NCBI GenBank assembly: GCA_963575745.1 | Contig: CAUYUJ010022551.1 | Coordinates: 70,001 to 121,975 of the forward strand | DNA from: Prorocentrum cordatum | Lineage: Eukaryota > Sar > Dinophyceae > Prorocentrales > Prorocentraceae | Direction of reading: 5' to 3' | DNA length: 51,975 nucleotides | In this document: in pieces, positions 39,087 through 48,480 of the stretch | Numbering within the stretch: the stretch's first letter is position 1 | Layout of the letters: the number at the start of each line of letters is the position of its first letter | Position numbers and translations under genes: made by a program | Notes under the pieces: model-generated | Told to the model about the DNA's origin: nothing | The model's database searches: none | Seen by the model: the letters and a program-made list of their open reading frames with translations, nothing else

Positions 39087-39222
39087 CTGGCATCGCTCGG
39101 ACGTTTTTTTTGTTTTTCTTTTCCCCGCGAGGACCATCGAGGAGCATCCTGGATCATTTGGCGAAAAAGCCACGCACGAAACCGAAAGAAACACAGGGAA
39201 TGGTCGTCCGAGCGATGGCGAG
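39087..39222 (+). mobile_element. TIR element, family C copy 3
   Basis: 136 bp from CTGGCATCGCTCGGACG to CGTCCGAGCGATGGCGAG; the ends are near-perfect inverted repeats. The flanks TTTTT (39082-39086) and TTTTG (39223-39227) match at four of five positions. The interior GAGGACCATCGAGGAGCATC and AAACACAGGGAATGG match copy 2. Confidence 0.8.
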
Positions 39223-39909
39223 TTTTGGCACCGGACCCCCTTCTGGGGCCTCCGGGGCCCGCCTCGGCGGCTCCAAGGTGCTCCAGGGAGTCCACAGGAA
39301 AGAAGGAGCCAGAGCGGCCCAGCAGGGCCGGAGACGCTCCGAGGCTGCCTCGTTGACGGCCCAGGGTATCTCCAAGACGCCACAACCAGGCTCCAGGATG
39401 CTACCAGAGAGAGCTTTCGGAAGCCAGAATGGCCCCCGCTCCCTTCTGGGAAAGCGAAGATTTTTTGCATATCGACCCTTCGTGCTTTTTCATCGTCCAA
39501 GACGGCCCATGGTTGTGGTCGCTTCTGTCCCCGCAGGAATGGGAGGCTCCTGAAGCATCCGCAACGGTCCAGCGCCGCCGTCTCAACACCAGGTCGATGG
39601 GTTGCCTGCCGTGTCGGCGGTGTCGGGCTCAGCCTCGATGCCCGCAGGCGCCATAACGACGGCAGCATTGCACTTCAAACTGCAACAGGCCTGACGGGTA
39701 AGATTGTTATCGAGGGCGCCTAAGGCGAATCACCGCCGCCCACTGCCTTTTAGGATGCGCTGATGTGGTCAAACGTTTGGACACATATTGGCAACGCTAT
39801 CGGACCATGTGTTCCCCCAGCCGTTGTGGTAACCCTTCGGGGAACACGTTGGGGAGGCAGAGGAGGATGAGGAGAGGCAGGGAAAAAGAAGGAGGATAAT
39901 AATCAGGAT
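39223..39909. other. Unassigned stretch
   Basis: No gene or family recognised. Frames on both strands are open for up to about 290 codons when read across element C, but none shows a domain. Confidence 0.4.
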
Positions 39910-40625
39910 GCCTATTGGGAGCCTCTTGGGTCATTCTTGGGACCTCCCGGGTGCTTCCTGGGGGCCTCTTGGAGGCCTCTTGGGGGCCTCCTTGGGCCTC
40001 TTGGGGGCCTTTAGGCGCTTCTTGGGGGCCTCTTTGGCTGTCTTACGGCGTTCCTGGGCTGTCTGACGCCGTCGGAAGCCGTCTTGGGCGCCTCTCTGGG
40101 GCGTCTTGGGGTCCTCGTGGGGCGCTTCAGGGTCGCTTTGGATGCCATCTTGGGCGTCTTGGAGGCCTCTTGGGCCGTCTTAGGGCTCTTGGGGGGCTTT
40201 CTTGGAGCCTCTTGGGCCGTCTCGGGGCCATCTTGGAGGCCTTTTGGGTGGTCTTGGGGTGATCTTGGGGGCCTCTTATGCCATCTTGGGCTTTCGGAAG
40301 GCCGAAAATAATCAAATGCCCCAATCTCCTAAAAACCATGAAAACCTAAGGCGATCAATCAATGATTTTGGCCCCTTCGGGCCTTCCTGCAGGACCTCCA
40401 GGAGGCCGTCTTAGGGGCCTCTTGGGCGCATCTGGGGCCGTCAAGGGCTCTCTTGAACCATCTTGGCGGTCTTGGGGGCATCTATGTACCACTTGGTGGC
40501 CATGTCTTGGGGCGATCTTGGGCTCTCTTGGGGCCATCTTGGACGTCCTGGGCCATCTTGGCCCTCCTGGAGGCCATCTGGGCTGTCTTGGATGGGCTCC
40601 TGGGGGAATCTGCGCGCCCTCTGGG
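39910..40625 (+). repeat. CTTGGGGGCCTCTTGGG minisatellite, plus orientation
   Basis: Degenerate units of about 15-18 bp such as CTTGGGGGCCTCTTGGGCC and GTCTTGGGGTC, interrupted by an AT-rich island at 40310-40370. The same sequence family continues in inverse orientation at 41060 and in plus orientation at 42740. Confidence 0.85.
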
Positions 40626-40723
40626 TGGCCGGCGGGTGGGGCCGAGACGCCACGGGGAGGTCTTTAGCAACGAACCCAGCACTTGCCAGACGTTTGGCAC
40701 GCAGTGCGCCCCTGCGGCAAGAC

Positions 40724-40975
40724 CACAGGGGGCGGCGGATGACGGACAGAGCGAGGCACGAGAGTCAGGCGATCGCAACCATGGGAAGTCGCGGATTTCC
40801 GCCGCCGAGCGAGGCGGCACCGGCCGCATTTTGGGGAGGGCACCTCCCCCGATCCACGGATTTGACGACCGCGCGCCAAATCCATGGATCGCTTATCCAT
40901 GCTTGCGCGCCCCCGACTGTGGCAAAACCCCAGGGGGCGGCGGATGACGGAAAGAGCGAGGTGTGAGAGACGGCG
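40724..40975 (+). repeat. Dispersed repeat H, copy 2, with flanking direct repeats
   Basis: The H core (about 40786-40925) holds CGCATTTTGGGGAGGGCACC and the hairpin GATCCACGGATTTGACG with CGCCAAATCCATGGATC. It is bracketed by two direct repeats of about 45 bp beginning CAGGGGGCGGCGGATGACGG at about 40728 and 40932. Confidence 0.75.
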
Positions 40976-41059
40976 TTCTAGGTGGGGCGAAGCCATCCTC
41001 TAGGGAGGGGTTCCAGAGGACGAGCGTAGCGCGCGTCATTTGCTCTAACGCGCCCCAGG

Positions 41060-42290
41060 GGGGGGGGGGGAGACTGCCCCATAGGCGCCCAAGAAGGCCC
41101 AAGCTACCCCCAAGACGGCCCCAGGGAGATCCAAGATGGTTCAAGACGGCCCAAGAGCGCTCTAAGAACGCCCACGACAGCCCAAGAGCGTTCCGAGATG
41201 GCCGAAGATTGCCTCTAGACGGTCCAAGAGGGCCTCAAGACCGCCCAGGAGGCCCTGAAGAGGACACCCCAGAGGACTTCCGCAGGCCACACACATTGAT
41301 TTTCCGGAGGCTTTTGAAGAGTTTTAGGGTTCTCGCCTTTTCGGGTTTCCGACGGCCCAAGACGGCCCGACCAAGAGAGCCCCAGCCCAAGACGGCCGAA
41401 GAGGGCCCCAAGAGGGGCCCAGAGGGGCCCCTCCCAAGTGAGCGCCCAGAGGGCCATGGGAGGGCCGCCACGAGGTCCAAAGAGAGCCCCCGATAGGGCC
41501 CGAAGTCGGCCCAAGCTCCCATCAAAGACAGCCCAGGAGTCTTCCCCGGAGGACCCCCCAGACGGCCCGAGGAGCCACACTGGCCGCAGACGGCTCCGAG
41601 GGCCCCCGCGGCTGCCGCACGGCGGCCAAGGAGGCTCCCAATTGGGCCCCAACACGGGCCAAGAGGCCTCCAGGACGGCCACAGAGAGGGCCAAGAGGGT
41701 CCGAAGAAGGCCAACGGAGACTCCCAGGAGCGCCCACAAGTGCCATAGAATGCCACAGGGAAGGCCCCAGAGGCCCTGAGCCGACTGAAGCCCCCCAAGA
41801 CGACCCAAGAGGCTCCGACGACGGCCCATGAGCCTGCGGCGAGGACCCCCTGAGGAGGCCATGAGCTCTGATTTTCCTTAGGGTTTTCACCGTTGTGAGG
41901 GTTCTCGCTTTTTCGGGCCCCGATCGGCCGCAGAGGTCTCTGAGGGCGCCCGCGGCTGCCCCAAGACGGCTCTGAAGGCTCCCAAGAGAGCCTTAAGATG
42001 GCCCCAGAGGGCACCTGGACGGCCACAGAAGCCGCCAGACGGTTCAAGAGGGCCCAAGAAGGCCCCAAGCTGCCCCCCAAAGAGCCCCAAGAGTGCCGTC
42101 GGAGGCCTCCAATGAAGGCCGAAGATAACCCTGAGAGGGCCCCAAGAGGGGCCAAGCCCCCCGAGACGGCCTAAGAGGTCCCCAGAACGGCCCAGCAGAG
42201 CCCCGTGACCCCCTGAAAGAGCACCCCTGGAGGACCCGCCCTGGACGGCCCAGCGACGGACGCAGCCCGGACGCCAACGCTCCCGAGAAC
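41060..42290 (-). repeat. CTTGGGGGCCTCTTGGG minisatellite, inverted orientation
   Basis: About 1.2 kb of CCAAGACGGCCCCAAGAGGC-type units, the reverse complement of the flanking arrays. Two islands carry TTGATTTTCCGGAGGC...TTTTAGGGTTCTCGCC (about 41295) and CTGATTTTCCTTAGGG...AGGGTTCTCGC (about 41870), so there is a higher-order period of about 575 bp. Long open frames on both strands are artefacts. Confidence 0.85.
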
Positions 42291-42700
42291 ACCGGGTGAC
42301 GGGAACGCCCTTTGCACAAGAGTCGGCGACGACAAGCATCCTTGAACGCTAAGGGCCCCAATAGCGAGCAGTAGGCCAGAAAGTTGCGAGCGCCCAGGCT
42401 GCCAAGAGCGAGCGGTGACGCAAACAGCTCTCAACACGAATACTCCCAACAGCGAACGGTTACGTAAACCGCTCTTCACTCCACGGCTCTCCAGAGTGAG
42501 CGGTGACGTACACATTTCTTCACCGCAGGGCTCCCAAGAACGGAGGCTGACGTAACAAATTCTTAACGCCAAGGCTTCGGAGAGGGACCAATGCCTTCAA
42601 AAAACCTCTTCACACCAAGGCCTCCTATGGCGAACGGTGACGTGGAAAGTCTCTGCACCCCAACGCCCCCAAGAGCGAACGGTGCCATGAGCCCTCTCGG
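42290..42700 (+). repeat. About 50-bp tandem repeat
   Basis: Six or more diverged units around AAGAGCGAGCGGTGACG (near 42402, 42450, 42493, 42535, 42628 and 42672), each followed by CTCTTCA- or CTCTGCACC-like sequence. Confidence 0.7.
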
Positions 42701-42739
42701 GAGCGCTCCTAGCACACCCCACCACCGTGCTTAGGTTGT

Positions 42740-43290
42740 GGGGTGAGAAGCCTCTTGGATGTTCGTTAGGATCTTATGGGAGGCCTCTCGGGGGCCTCCT
42801 GGAGGCAGTTTTGAGGCATCTGTGGGGCTGTTTTGGGGGTGTCTTGGGGCCTCCTGTGGGCCTCTTGGGGGCCTCTTGGGGCCTAGTGGGGGCATCTCGG
42901 GGGCCTCTCGGAAGAGTCTGTGGGCCTCCTGGGTTTCTCTTGGGGAGGAAGGAGGCTTGGATTATCGGTTCGTGTTCCCCCTCCTGGGCCTTTCTTGGGG
43001 CCGTCTTGGGGCCCTCTTGGGCCGGGCCTCTGGGGCCGTCTTGGGGCGGTCTTGAGGGCCTCTTGGGACGCCTTGGAGCGTCGGAAGCTCGAAAAGTGGA
43101 TAACCCAGAAAGCATCGGAAACCCATATATGATGTTGGGCTCTCGGGTCCCGTCTTGGGCGTTTTTGTTTTTTCGGCCGACGGGAGAACATCTCGGGAAT
43201 TTTTGACCGATTGTTCGGCGATGCGAGGCCCTCTTGGATCGTCTTGGGGGCCTCTTGATGTCCTTGTGGCCCGTCTTGGGGCCCTCTCGA
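42740..43290 (+). repeat. CTTGGGGGCCTCTTGGG minisatellite, plus orientation again
   Basis: Units such as GGGGCCTCTTGGGGCC and TCTTGGGGCGGTCTTGAGGG, with an AT-richer island at about 43085-43145 resembling the islands of the other arrays. Confidence 0.83.
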
Positions 43291-43510
43291 GCCCGAGAAA
43301 AACATGCGACAACATGCCCTGGGCCCCACAGGGCGCGCCGAACCCCAGGAGAGTTGGAAATTTGGGGTCCGGGCCCCTTCAAGAATCCTCAGGATTGAGG
43401 GCTGGGGCTCAGGGGTCGAGCAAGGGATCTGGGGACTCCACTTCGTGTCACAGGGGCACGGTGGCGGAGATTCATGCACAACTGCAACAGAAACCTGGCA
43501 CTCGGCCGCC

Positions 43511-44250
43511 CTAAGGTCGGCTAGTTAGACAGCCACAGAAGTGTGGACCACTTGGTCCCAGTCCACAGAGGCGGCAAACCTGAAACCTGGACAGCTTCTG
43601 ATCGGCCCCAAGCACGCGACCGGGAACATGGGACAACAGGAACGAATCAGAACGCTCACCGAGGAGGCCCCGGATCTCCCAGCAGAGGTACAAATTAGCT
43701 AGCCTGGAGGAGGCGGCCTTGCCTCTGAGAAAGCCTTTAGCCAGGTTGGCATAGTCGGAAGCAATGTGCAGGTCTGGAGAAGGATCATTCGACCTAACAC
43801 GCTCGACAACTGCAGCCAGTTCAGCTCTGGTCACGGTCTGCCGCACAGAATCTAGGACGCCAGTGACCCCACAGTCGCCTTCAACTTCGGAACCAGGCTT
43901 GAGACGAAACATGACAAAGCACCCCTTCGAAGCACAGGAAACTTGGCAAACTGGCCTTCTGAGCAATCCGTCCCATATAACCCCCTGGGAGGGAACCAGG
44001 GACGAAAGCCCTTGGAAGACCGCGTTCTTGAAGCTCAGAGCAGGGAGCGCGGGGAATATTGAACCATGAGAGCGAAATACGCCCTCGGACCCCGAGGCAG
44101 GGGAATTGGTCGGCCTCCTGAAGGGTGTGTGTCTGAGGTGCTGCGACTCACTCACCACGAGTTCGGATGAGGCAGCGTTGCACTTGCAAGTCCAAAACCT
44201 ATGTGCAGACGCTTCGGGGTCACGCGTGCACCTGCCGCAGAGATGGTCTA
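43511..44250 (-). pseudogene. Retroelement RNase H remnant
   Basis: The minus strand encodes, in order, a zinc-knuckle-like CGRC followed by HRFWTCKC (about 44230-44190; the usual linker between RT and RNase H in LINE-type ORFs), then an RNase H-like domain. TDCSEGQFAKFPVLRRG carries the first catalytic Asp but lies in a different frame (about 43970). RAELAAVVERVR carries the Glu and DLHIASDYANLAKG the next Asp (43860-43730). A VPG motif follows. A stop codon precedes CGRC, one frameshift near 43905-43920 splits the domain, and the C-terminal part is missing. It is therefore a decayed fragment, probably of the same broad class as 27570-29652. Motif-based; no search was run. Confidence 0.6.
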
Positions 44251-45289
44251 GTCAGAGTTGAGCTTCGTGCCTACGCTGCTCGGTTGAGCATCATCCACAG
44301 CCAGGCGGCGGACCATGGCTGAAAGATCGCGGCGTCCTTTTGTCGAGCGTGGCAATCAGATCCCAGACGTGATGCAAAGAAACATGGCCTGTGATACCTT
44401 GCACCATCTGAATGCTTCGAGGCCTTGGTCCACTGACGGGAGTCGATAGAGTCGTCGGACGCGTTAAATGGGGCCGTACGGGCCATAGGAGGGGTGGGGG
44501 AAGAGAACCAGGTGGAAGAGGAGGAACGGGGAATGAGCGGGAGGAGGAAGAGGGATCTGCGGCTGAAGCAGGAGGGTGTATGACGGGGAGGAGGGGTGAG
44601 GGAGATGGGGAAGGGGTGTGTGGGAGCGCCGATCCGCGAGCGCGCGCGACGTTTCACAACGGGACGCACTTTCCCGAGCCTCCGCCTAGCCAGCGCGCGC
44701 ACTCCGGTAAGTCGCGCAAGAGAGAAAACGTGCTGCAGCTCTGTCAGTGCACTCGGGGTCTTGGATATGCGAACGGCAGGCCTTGGTCAGTACCTGCCAG
44801 TTTCGACTGCACGTGCGACGAATTGTCTGGAACGTGACTGAATGCTGAATGTGAAGGTAAGCTGTGATCGCCCGACCTGAGAAGCAGGCAGCCGCAGGCC
44901 GCCGCCAGGGTTGTCTTTCTTGAGGGAACACCTCCCTGTTTAAAATCGGGGGTGGCGTCGTCGTACCGTTTGAGGAAACCAGCAGGTGCTGATACATACT
45001 GCTGCCCCCCTGGTCCTCCCCTAGGGTGCGTTGTGACCAGAATTTCCAGGCGATGGCGATGAGGGCCTCCCAGCATGCCCAAACAGGAGAAAACGAGGCA
45101 AGGGTAGCGGTATCTGTACCCTTTTTTCCTCTGACCGTTTGTCTGCCCTCTTTGCCATCTCGCTGTCCGTTCGCCCCCTTTTGCCGTGGATTGAGAATCG
45201 CTGATGCGGTGATGGTCGTCGCATCCACGCACGGGGCGCTCCCGCATCTCCTGTTGTGGAGTACCGCCTCGACTTCCCTCCCCGCTCTC
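44251..45289. other. Unassigned stretch
   Basis: About 1 kb without a recognised gene. A minus-strand frame over 44686-45474 has mixed composition in places and might be decayed retroelement sequence continuing from 43511-44250, but no motif can be named. Confidence 0.35.
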
Positions 45290-45562
45290 AACCCCCCTCC
45301 CTCCTCCTTATCCTCCTTGCCCTCCCCCTTCAGCTCCTCCCCCCTATAACTCTCCCTTTCCTCCCCCCTGCCGTTCCCCTTCCTTCGCCTCCTTCCCTCC
45401 TCCCTCCCTCTCTTGCCTCCCCCCGCCCTCTCTTCGCTCGTTCCCCTCCTTCCCTCCTTTCCCCTGTTTCTCATTCTCCCGCGTCCTTCCCCCCTTCCTG
45501 ACCCTCCCCCTCCTTCCCCTCTCTATGTCTTCTCTCTATCTCTCTCTCTCTTTTTTTTTTTT

Positions 45563-45604
<42 letters not shown>

Positions 45605-45718
45605 CGTCCCTCCTCGCCCTCTCCCTCCTTCCTCCTCCCGTTCCTCGTCCTCCTCCTCCCCCTCTCCTTTTCCCTCCCCTCCCCGCTCCGTATCGTTGCG
45701 CTCCTTGTCCTCGTCGTG
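45290..45718 (+). repeat. Pyrimidine-rich tract before the SL copy
   Basis: About 430 bp of CTCC/CTTCC-rich DNA with a (CT)n/T14 segment at about 45530-45604. It ends right at the spliced-leader copy. A pyrimidine tract upstream of an AG acceptor is what cis or trans splicing needs, but here the SL is already in the DNA, so this may be chance or may support a further round of trans-splicing. Confidence 0.75.
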
Positions 45719-45719
45719 G

Positions 45720-45780
45720 TCCGTAGCCATTTTGGCTCAAGAAGCCATTTTGGCTCAAGCCATTTGGGCTCAAGCCATTC
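45720..45780 (+). other. Genomic spliced leader with stacked SL relicts
   Basis: 45720-45741 is a complete DinoSL, D-type first base T then CCGTAGCCATTTTGGCTCAA and a final G. It is followed without a gap by AAGCCATTTTGGCTCAAG (45742-45759), CCATTTGGGCTCAAG (45760-45774) and a degraded CCATTCGG (45775 on). The second and third relicts start just after the internal AG of the SL, as expected when an integrated SL itself serves as acceptor for a new SL and the mRNA is again reverse-transcribed into the genome. This pattern is established for recycled dinoflagellate cDNAs. It implies three to four cycles. Confidence 0.95.
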
Positions 45781-45797
45781 GGCCGGAGCACGGGGTT

Positions 45798-45951
45798 TGA
45801 TGGGCTTGTTTTCCACCACCACCACCATACGTTGGAGGGGGGAAGGAGGAGGAGGAGGAGGAGGAGGAGGAGGAGGAGGAGGAGGAGGAGGAGGAGGAGG
45901 ACCCTCTCCCTCTCCAAGGTATGGTGGTGGTGGTGGAAAACAGGCCCATCA
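45798..45951. mobile_element. TIR element in the 5' leader of the retrogene, with TSD GGGTT
   Basis: The left arm TGATGGGCTTGTTTTCCACC...CCATACGTTGGAG is mirrored by the right arm CTCCAAGGTATGG...GGTGGAAAACAGGCCCATCA; arms of about 40 bp differ at about two positions. The loop is a (GGA)n tract of about 60 bp. GGGTT occurs at 45793-45797 and 45952-45956, a perfect 5-bp duplication. GT at 45795 and AG at 45951-45952 could serve as intron borders (158 bp), so the element might be spliced out like an introner; that is inference. Confidence 0.8.
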
Positions 45952-46030
45952 GGGTTGGGTGGAACGGCCCGTCGGGGTGGACGTCTCTGCCCTTCCCTCG
46001 CCGCTGCTGGTCGGGCGAGGCTCGACGGCG

Positions 46031-47053
46031 ATGGAGGCGTTGCCGGCGCGGTCCCCCACGGCAGCCAGCGCCTTCGGTGCCGTCGCGGCGGTTCTCGCTA
46101 CGGAGTACGTGGGCAAGCAGCTGGCCACGCTCGTCACGGCGGCGGCGCGGGGCGCAGCGCAGGGCGCTGCTGCCGGGGCGGCTGCCTGCGATGGCAGCTC
46201 CGGAGGCGGCAGGCTCCTGACCCACATGGAGGAGGTGCTTGCAGCAATTGGCAAAGCGACGGGGGGAACCAAGCCCTCCCTCTCGACTGCCAAGTCCACC
46301 CTGCGGCAGGCGGGGCCGAATGGATCGACCCTGGCAGCGCGCGTGGGGAGGCTAAGCAAGGCTCGTAACGTGGAAGGCCATCCAGACGTGCAGCTGGTGG
46401 ACGACATCGTGGCCTTCTTCGCGTCGCTGGACCAGTGTGGCGTTACTGACCCGTTCACGACGGAGGAGAAGGCGAAGTTCAACAAGGACGCGCTCGGGAA
46501 GGGGGTTGGCCAGGGCATTGGCGGCTGCAGCCAGGATGGCAAGAGTGGCCTGTCGATCAAGCTCAAGAGCCAGGACACCGAGACAGAGGCGACGCGCAAG
46601 CTTGCCGCCAAGGTGGCGGACCTGGAGGCGCAGGTAGTGCAGGTGAAGGCTGAGGCCAAGTCCGTGGCGGAGCAGGCCGTCCAGCAGCAGCGCGACGAGG
46701 TGACGTTGCGCATGGCTGAGGCGGTGAGCGCGGCGGAGGCCCAGCAGGCGTTCCTCGAAGGCGAGATCGCGAATATCAAGGAGGAGCGCAGCGAGTTGGT
46801 AGAGACCATGAGCGTGAGGATCAACACTGAGCGCGAGGTGAAGGAAGCGCTCAAGCTGAATATCCAGCTGAACGAGAAGGAGCTCAAGGAGTTCGAGGCC
46901 GTGAAGGGAGACAAGGAGGAGCTCGTGTCGGCGCTGCAGGGTGCCATGGAGCTCGTCAGTTCCCTTCAGGCCGACGTCGTGGCGGCACGGGCTCAGGCGT
47001 ACAACCCGTTCAAGCAGAACAGGGGCACGCCTGACGGCAAACCCGCGCCCTGA
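46031..47053 (+). CDS. SL-tagged retrogene: coiled-coil protein of unknown function
   Basis: A 340-residue ORF starting at the ATG at 46031 and ending TGA at 47053. The frame is open upstream to 45413, but that part is pyrimidine tract, SL relicts and a TIR element, so I choose the first ATG after the inserted element; the ATG at 45800 lies inside the element. Residues 10-55 are Ala/Gly-rich. Residues 64-132 look like a small helical region containing LSKARNVEGHPD, with Arg112 and His117 in the spacing of the HEPN RX4-6H motif. Residues 183-322 are a long charged heptad-like coiled coil (LAAKVADLEAQVVQVKAEAK, KLNIQLNEKELKEFEAVKGD). The tail is polar and basic. Codons are strongly G/C-ending. 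No introns are apparent, as expected for a reverse-transcribed mRNA, and regulation probably depends on neighbouring transcription. I do not recognise the family; HEPN assignment is speculative, coiled coil likely. Confidence 0.75.
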   Translation: MEALPARSPTAASAFGAVAAVLATEYVGKQLATLVTAAARGAAQGAAAGAAACDGSSGGGRLLTHMEEVLAAIGKATGGTKPSLSTAKSTLRQAGPNGSTLAARVGRLSKARNVEGHPDVQLVDDIVAFFASLDQCGVTDPFTTEEKAKFNKDALGKGVGQGIGGCSQDGKSGLSIKLKSQDTETEATRKLAAKVADLEAQVVQVKAEAKSVAEQAVQQQRDEVTLRMAEAVSAAEAQQAFLEGEIANIKEERSELVETMSVRINTEREVKEALKLNIQLNEKELKEFEAVKGDKEELVSALQGAMELVSSLQADVVAARAQAYNPFKQNRGTPDGKPAP

Positions 47054-47520
47054 CACAGCCAGCCGAGGCTCTGTATCCCAGCGCTTGGGTAGACACGGTG
47101 GCCAGCCCTTGAGGGGCGCGCTGGGCCCGATGCGGCTGTCCACGGGGCAGGCATCCCAGCGCCTGGTGGTCACCGCGCAGTATGAGCCGCGCACTGGGCA
47201 TTTTGCAGCGTGCACGGTATCTTCCCAACAGCCTAGGAAGGTCGACGCCGCGTCGGGTCTGTTGGCACAATTTTCTCTTACGGATGACGCCGAGCTGTCT
47301 ATCGACGGCCGAATGTTGCTCGGCGTTGCGAGCGCGCAGGCGCCATGCGCGGCCTGGGTTCGACTGGCGTGAGCCCCATCCTCTTCGGAGTTTCAGTATT
47401 CAGTATTGTCCTCGTCGTGGGGCCGTCGTCCTCCCCTCCCTCCTGCGTGGACCTCGGGGGACCTTCCTTGCAGGGGAAACGTTGCCAGACACCCCGAGGC
47501 CCCAGACATCCTAGCTAATT
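47054..47520 (+). other. Probable 3' region of the retrogene
   Basis: No poly(A) relic is visible. A frame one base off the CDS stays open to 47372 and reads with mixed composition (for example RLVVTAQYEPRTGHFAACTV). This may be a former C-terminal extension reached by a frameshift, a different exon, or chance; evidence is insufficient for a gene call. Confidence 0.3.
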
Positions 47521-48329
47521 TCAAACCTTCCGTACCCTATTTTTGACGCGCCGCGCAGACACACCACCGAGCTTAGCGTTCAGGTTTTGAGGATCTGCGC
47601 TGAGAGGTTGTTTGGAGGCCTGTCTGATCATATGATGCTGGTGATAGTGTGGATGTCTTCCTTGCGATTCACTGTTTGTCCAGTTTGTGTTATATGCTGG
47701 CGATGCTCCCATGTCTCCGATACGGATTCCTACGATGATCTCTCCTGAGGTGAGCGTGCCACACCGACCAATCCTTGCGCGTATGGGACTCGAGATCAAG
47801 TCAGCTTGGAAATTCCTCCTTGTCTCCACCTCGCATTCTTGTCGTCCTCCCTCCCTCCTGCCCCTTCTCTTCGGCCTCCTCCCTCCTCCCTCCCTGTTTA
47901 CTTTATTCTTCCTTCCCCTGCCTTCTTCTCCATTCTATTCCCATCTCCTCTCTCCTCCCTCAGCATGACCATGCGTTTAGCTTGTCCTAGCTTGCGTTGA
48001 GCTTCCACATGGCCTGCTTCCAGCTGGCTTTGAGTTTGCCTCCTGCCGCGTGCCATCAACTTGCTTTTGTTTGCCCTGACGCGTTGACCATCTACCTGCA
48101 ATTGGTTGCATTACAGGCTTCAAAGAGAGGCAACACCACCACTGCCACCAGGGGAGACACCTCCAGCGGAGAGGTCTACGATACTTACCCGGCGCGGGAA
48201 TGGGGGATGTTTGGGGCGAGATGGGGGAGGGACCGCACCCCTGGGAGGACCCTTCCCTGGCGCCCCGCGCTGGTGGTTGTGGTGTCGCCCTTCCTTACTC
48301 CCGTGACTGGCCTGGTTCTGCCCCCCCCC
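47521..48329. other. Unassigned stretch
   Basis: No gene recognised. A pyrimidine-rich part at about 47840-47965 is followed by less biased DNA. Frames on either strand show no domain. Confidence 0.4.
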
Positions 48330-48480
48330 CCCCGCCTCCCTCGACCGCCGCCTCCCCTTCCTTCCTCCCTCCCTCCTTCCTTCCTCCCTCCCTCCCTTCC
48401 TCCCTCCTCGTCGTCTCCCTTCCCCCCCTCCTCCCTTCCTCCCTTCCTCCCTTCCTCGTCGTCTGCCCCCTCCCCTCCAC
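48330..48480 (+). repeat. (CCTTCCTC)n pyrimidine repeat
   Basis: Tandem CTTCCTCCCTCC and CCTCCCTTCCTCC motifs with a run of C near 48320-48332. Confidence 0.9.

Noticed and set aside
45413-46030. Upstream in-frame extension of the retrogene ORF
   Set aside because: It translates pyrimidine tract, SL relicts and a TIR element with a poly-Gly run; these are leader or insertion sequences, not protein.
45949-46947. 332-codon ORF antisense to the retrogene
   Set aside because: It is the mirror of the strongly G/C-ending plus-strand gene; composition is Ser/Ala-rich without motifs, and the SL fixes the plus strand as sense.
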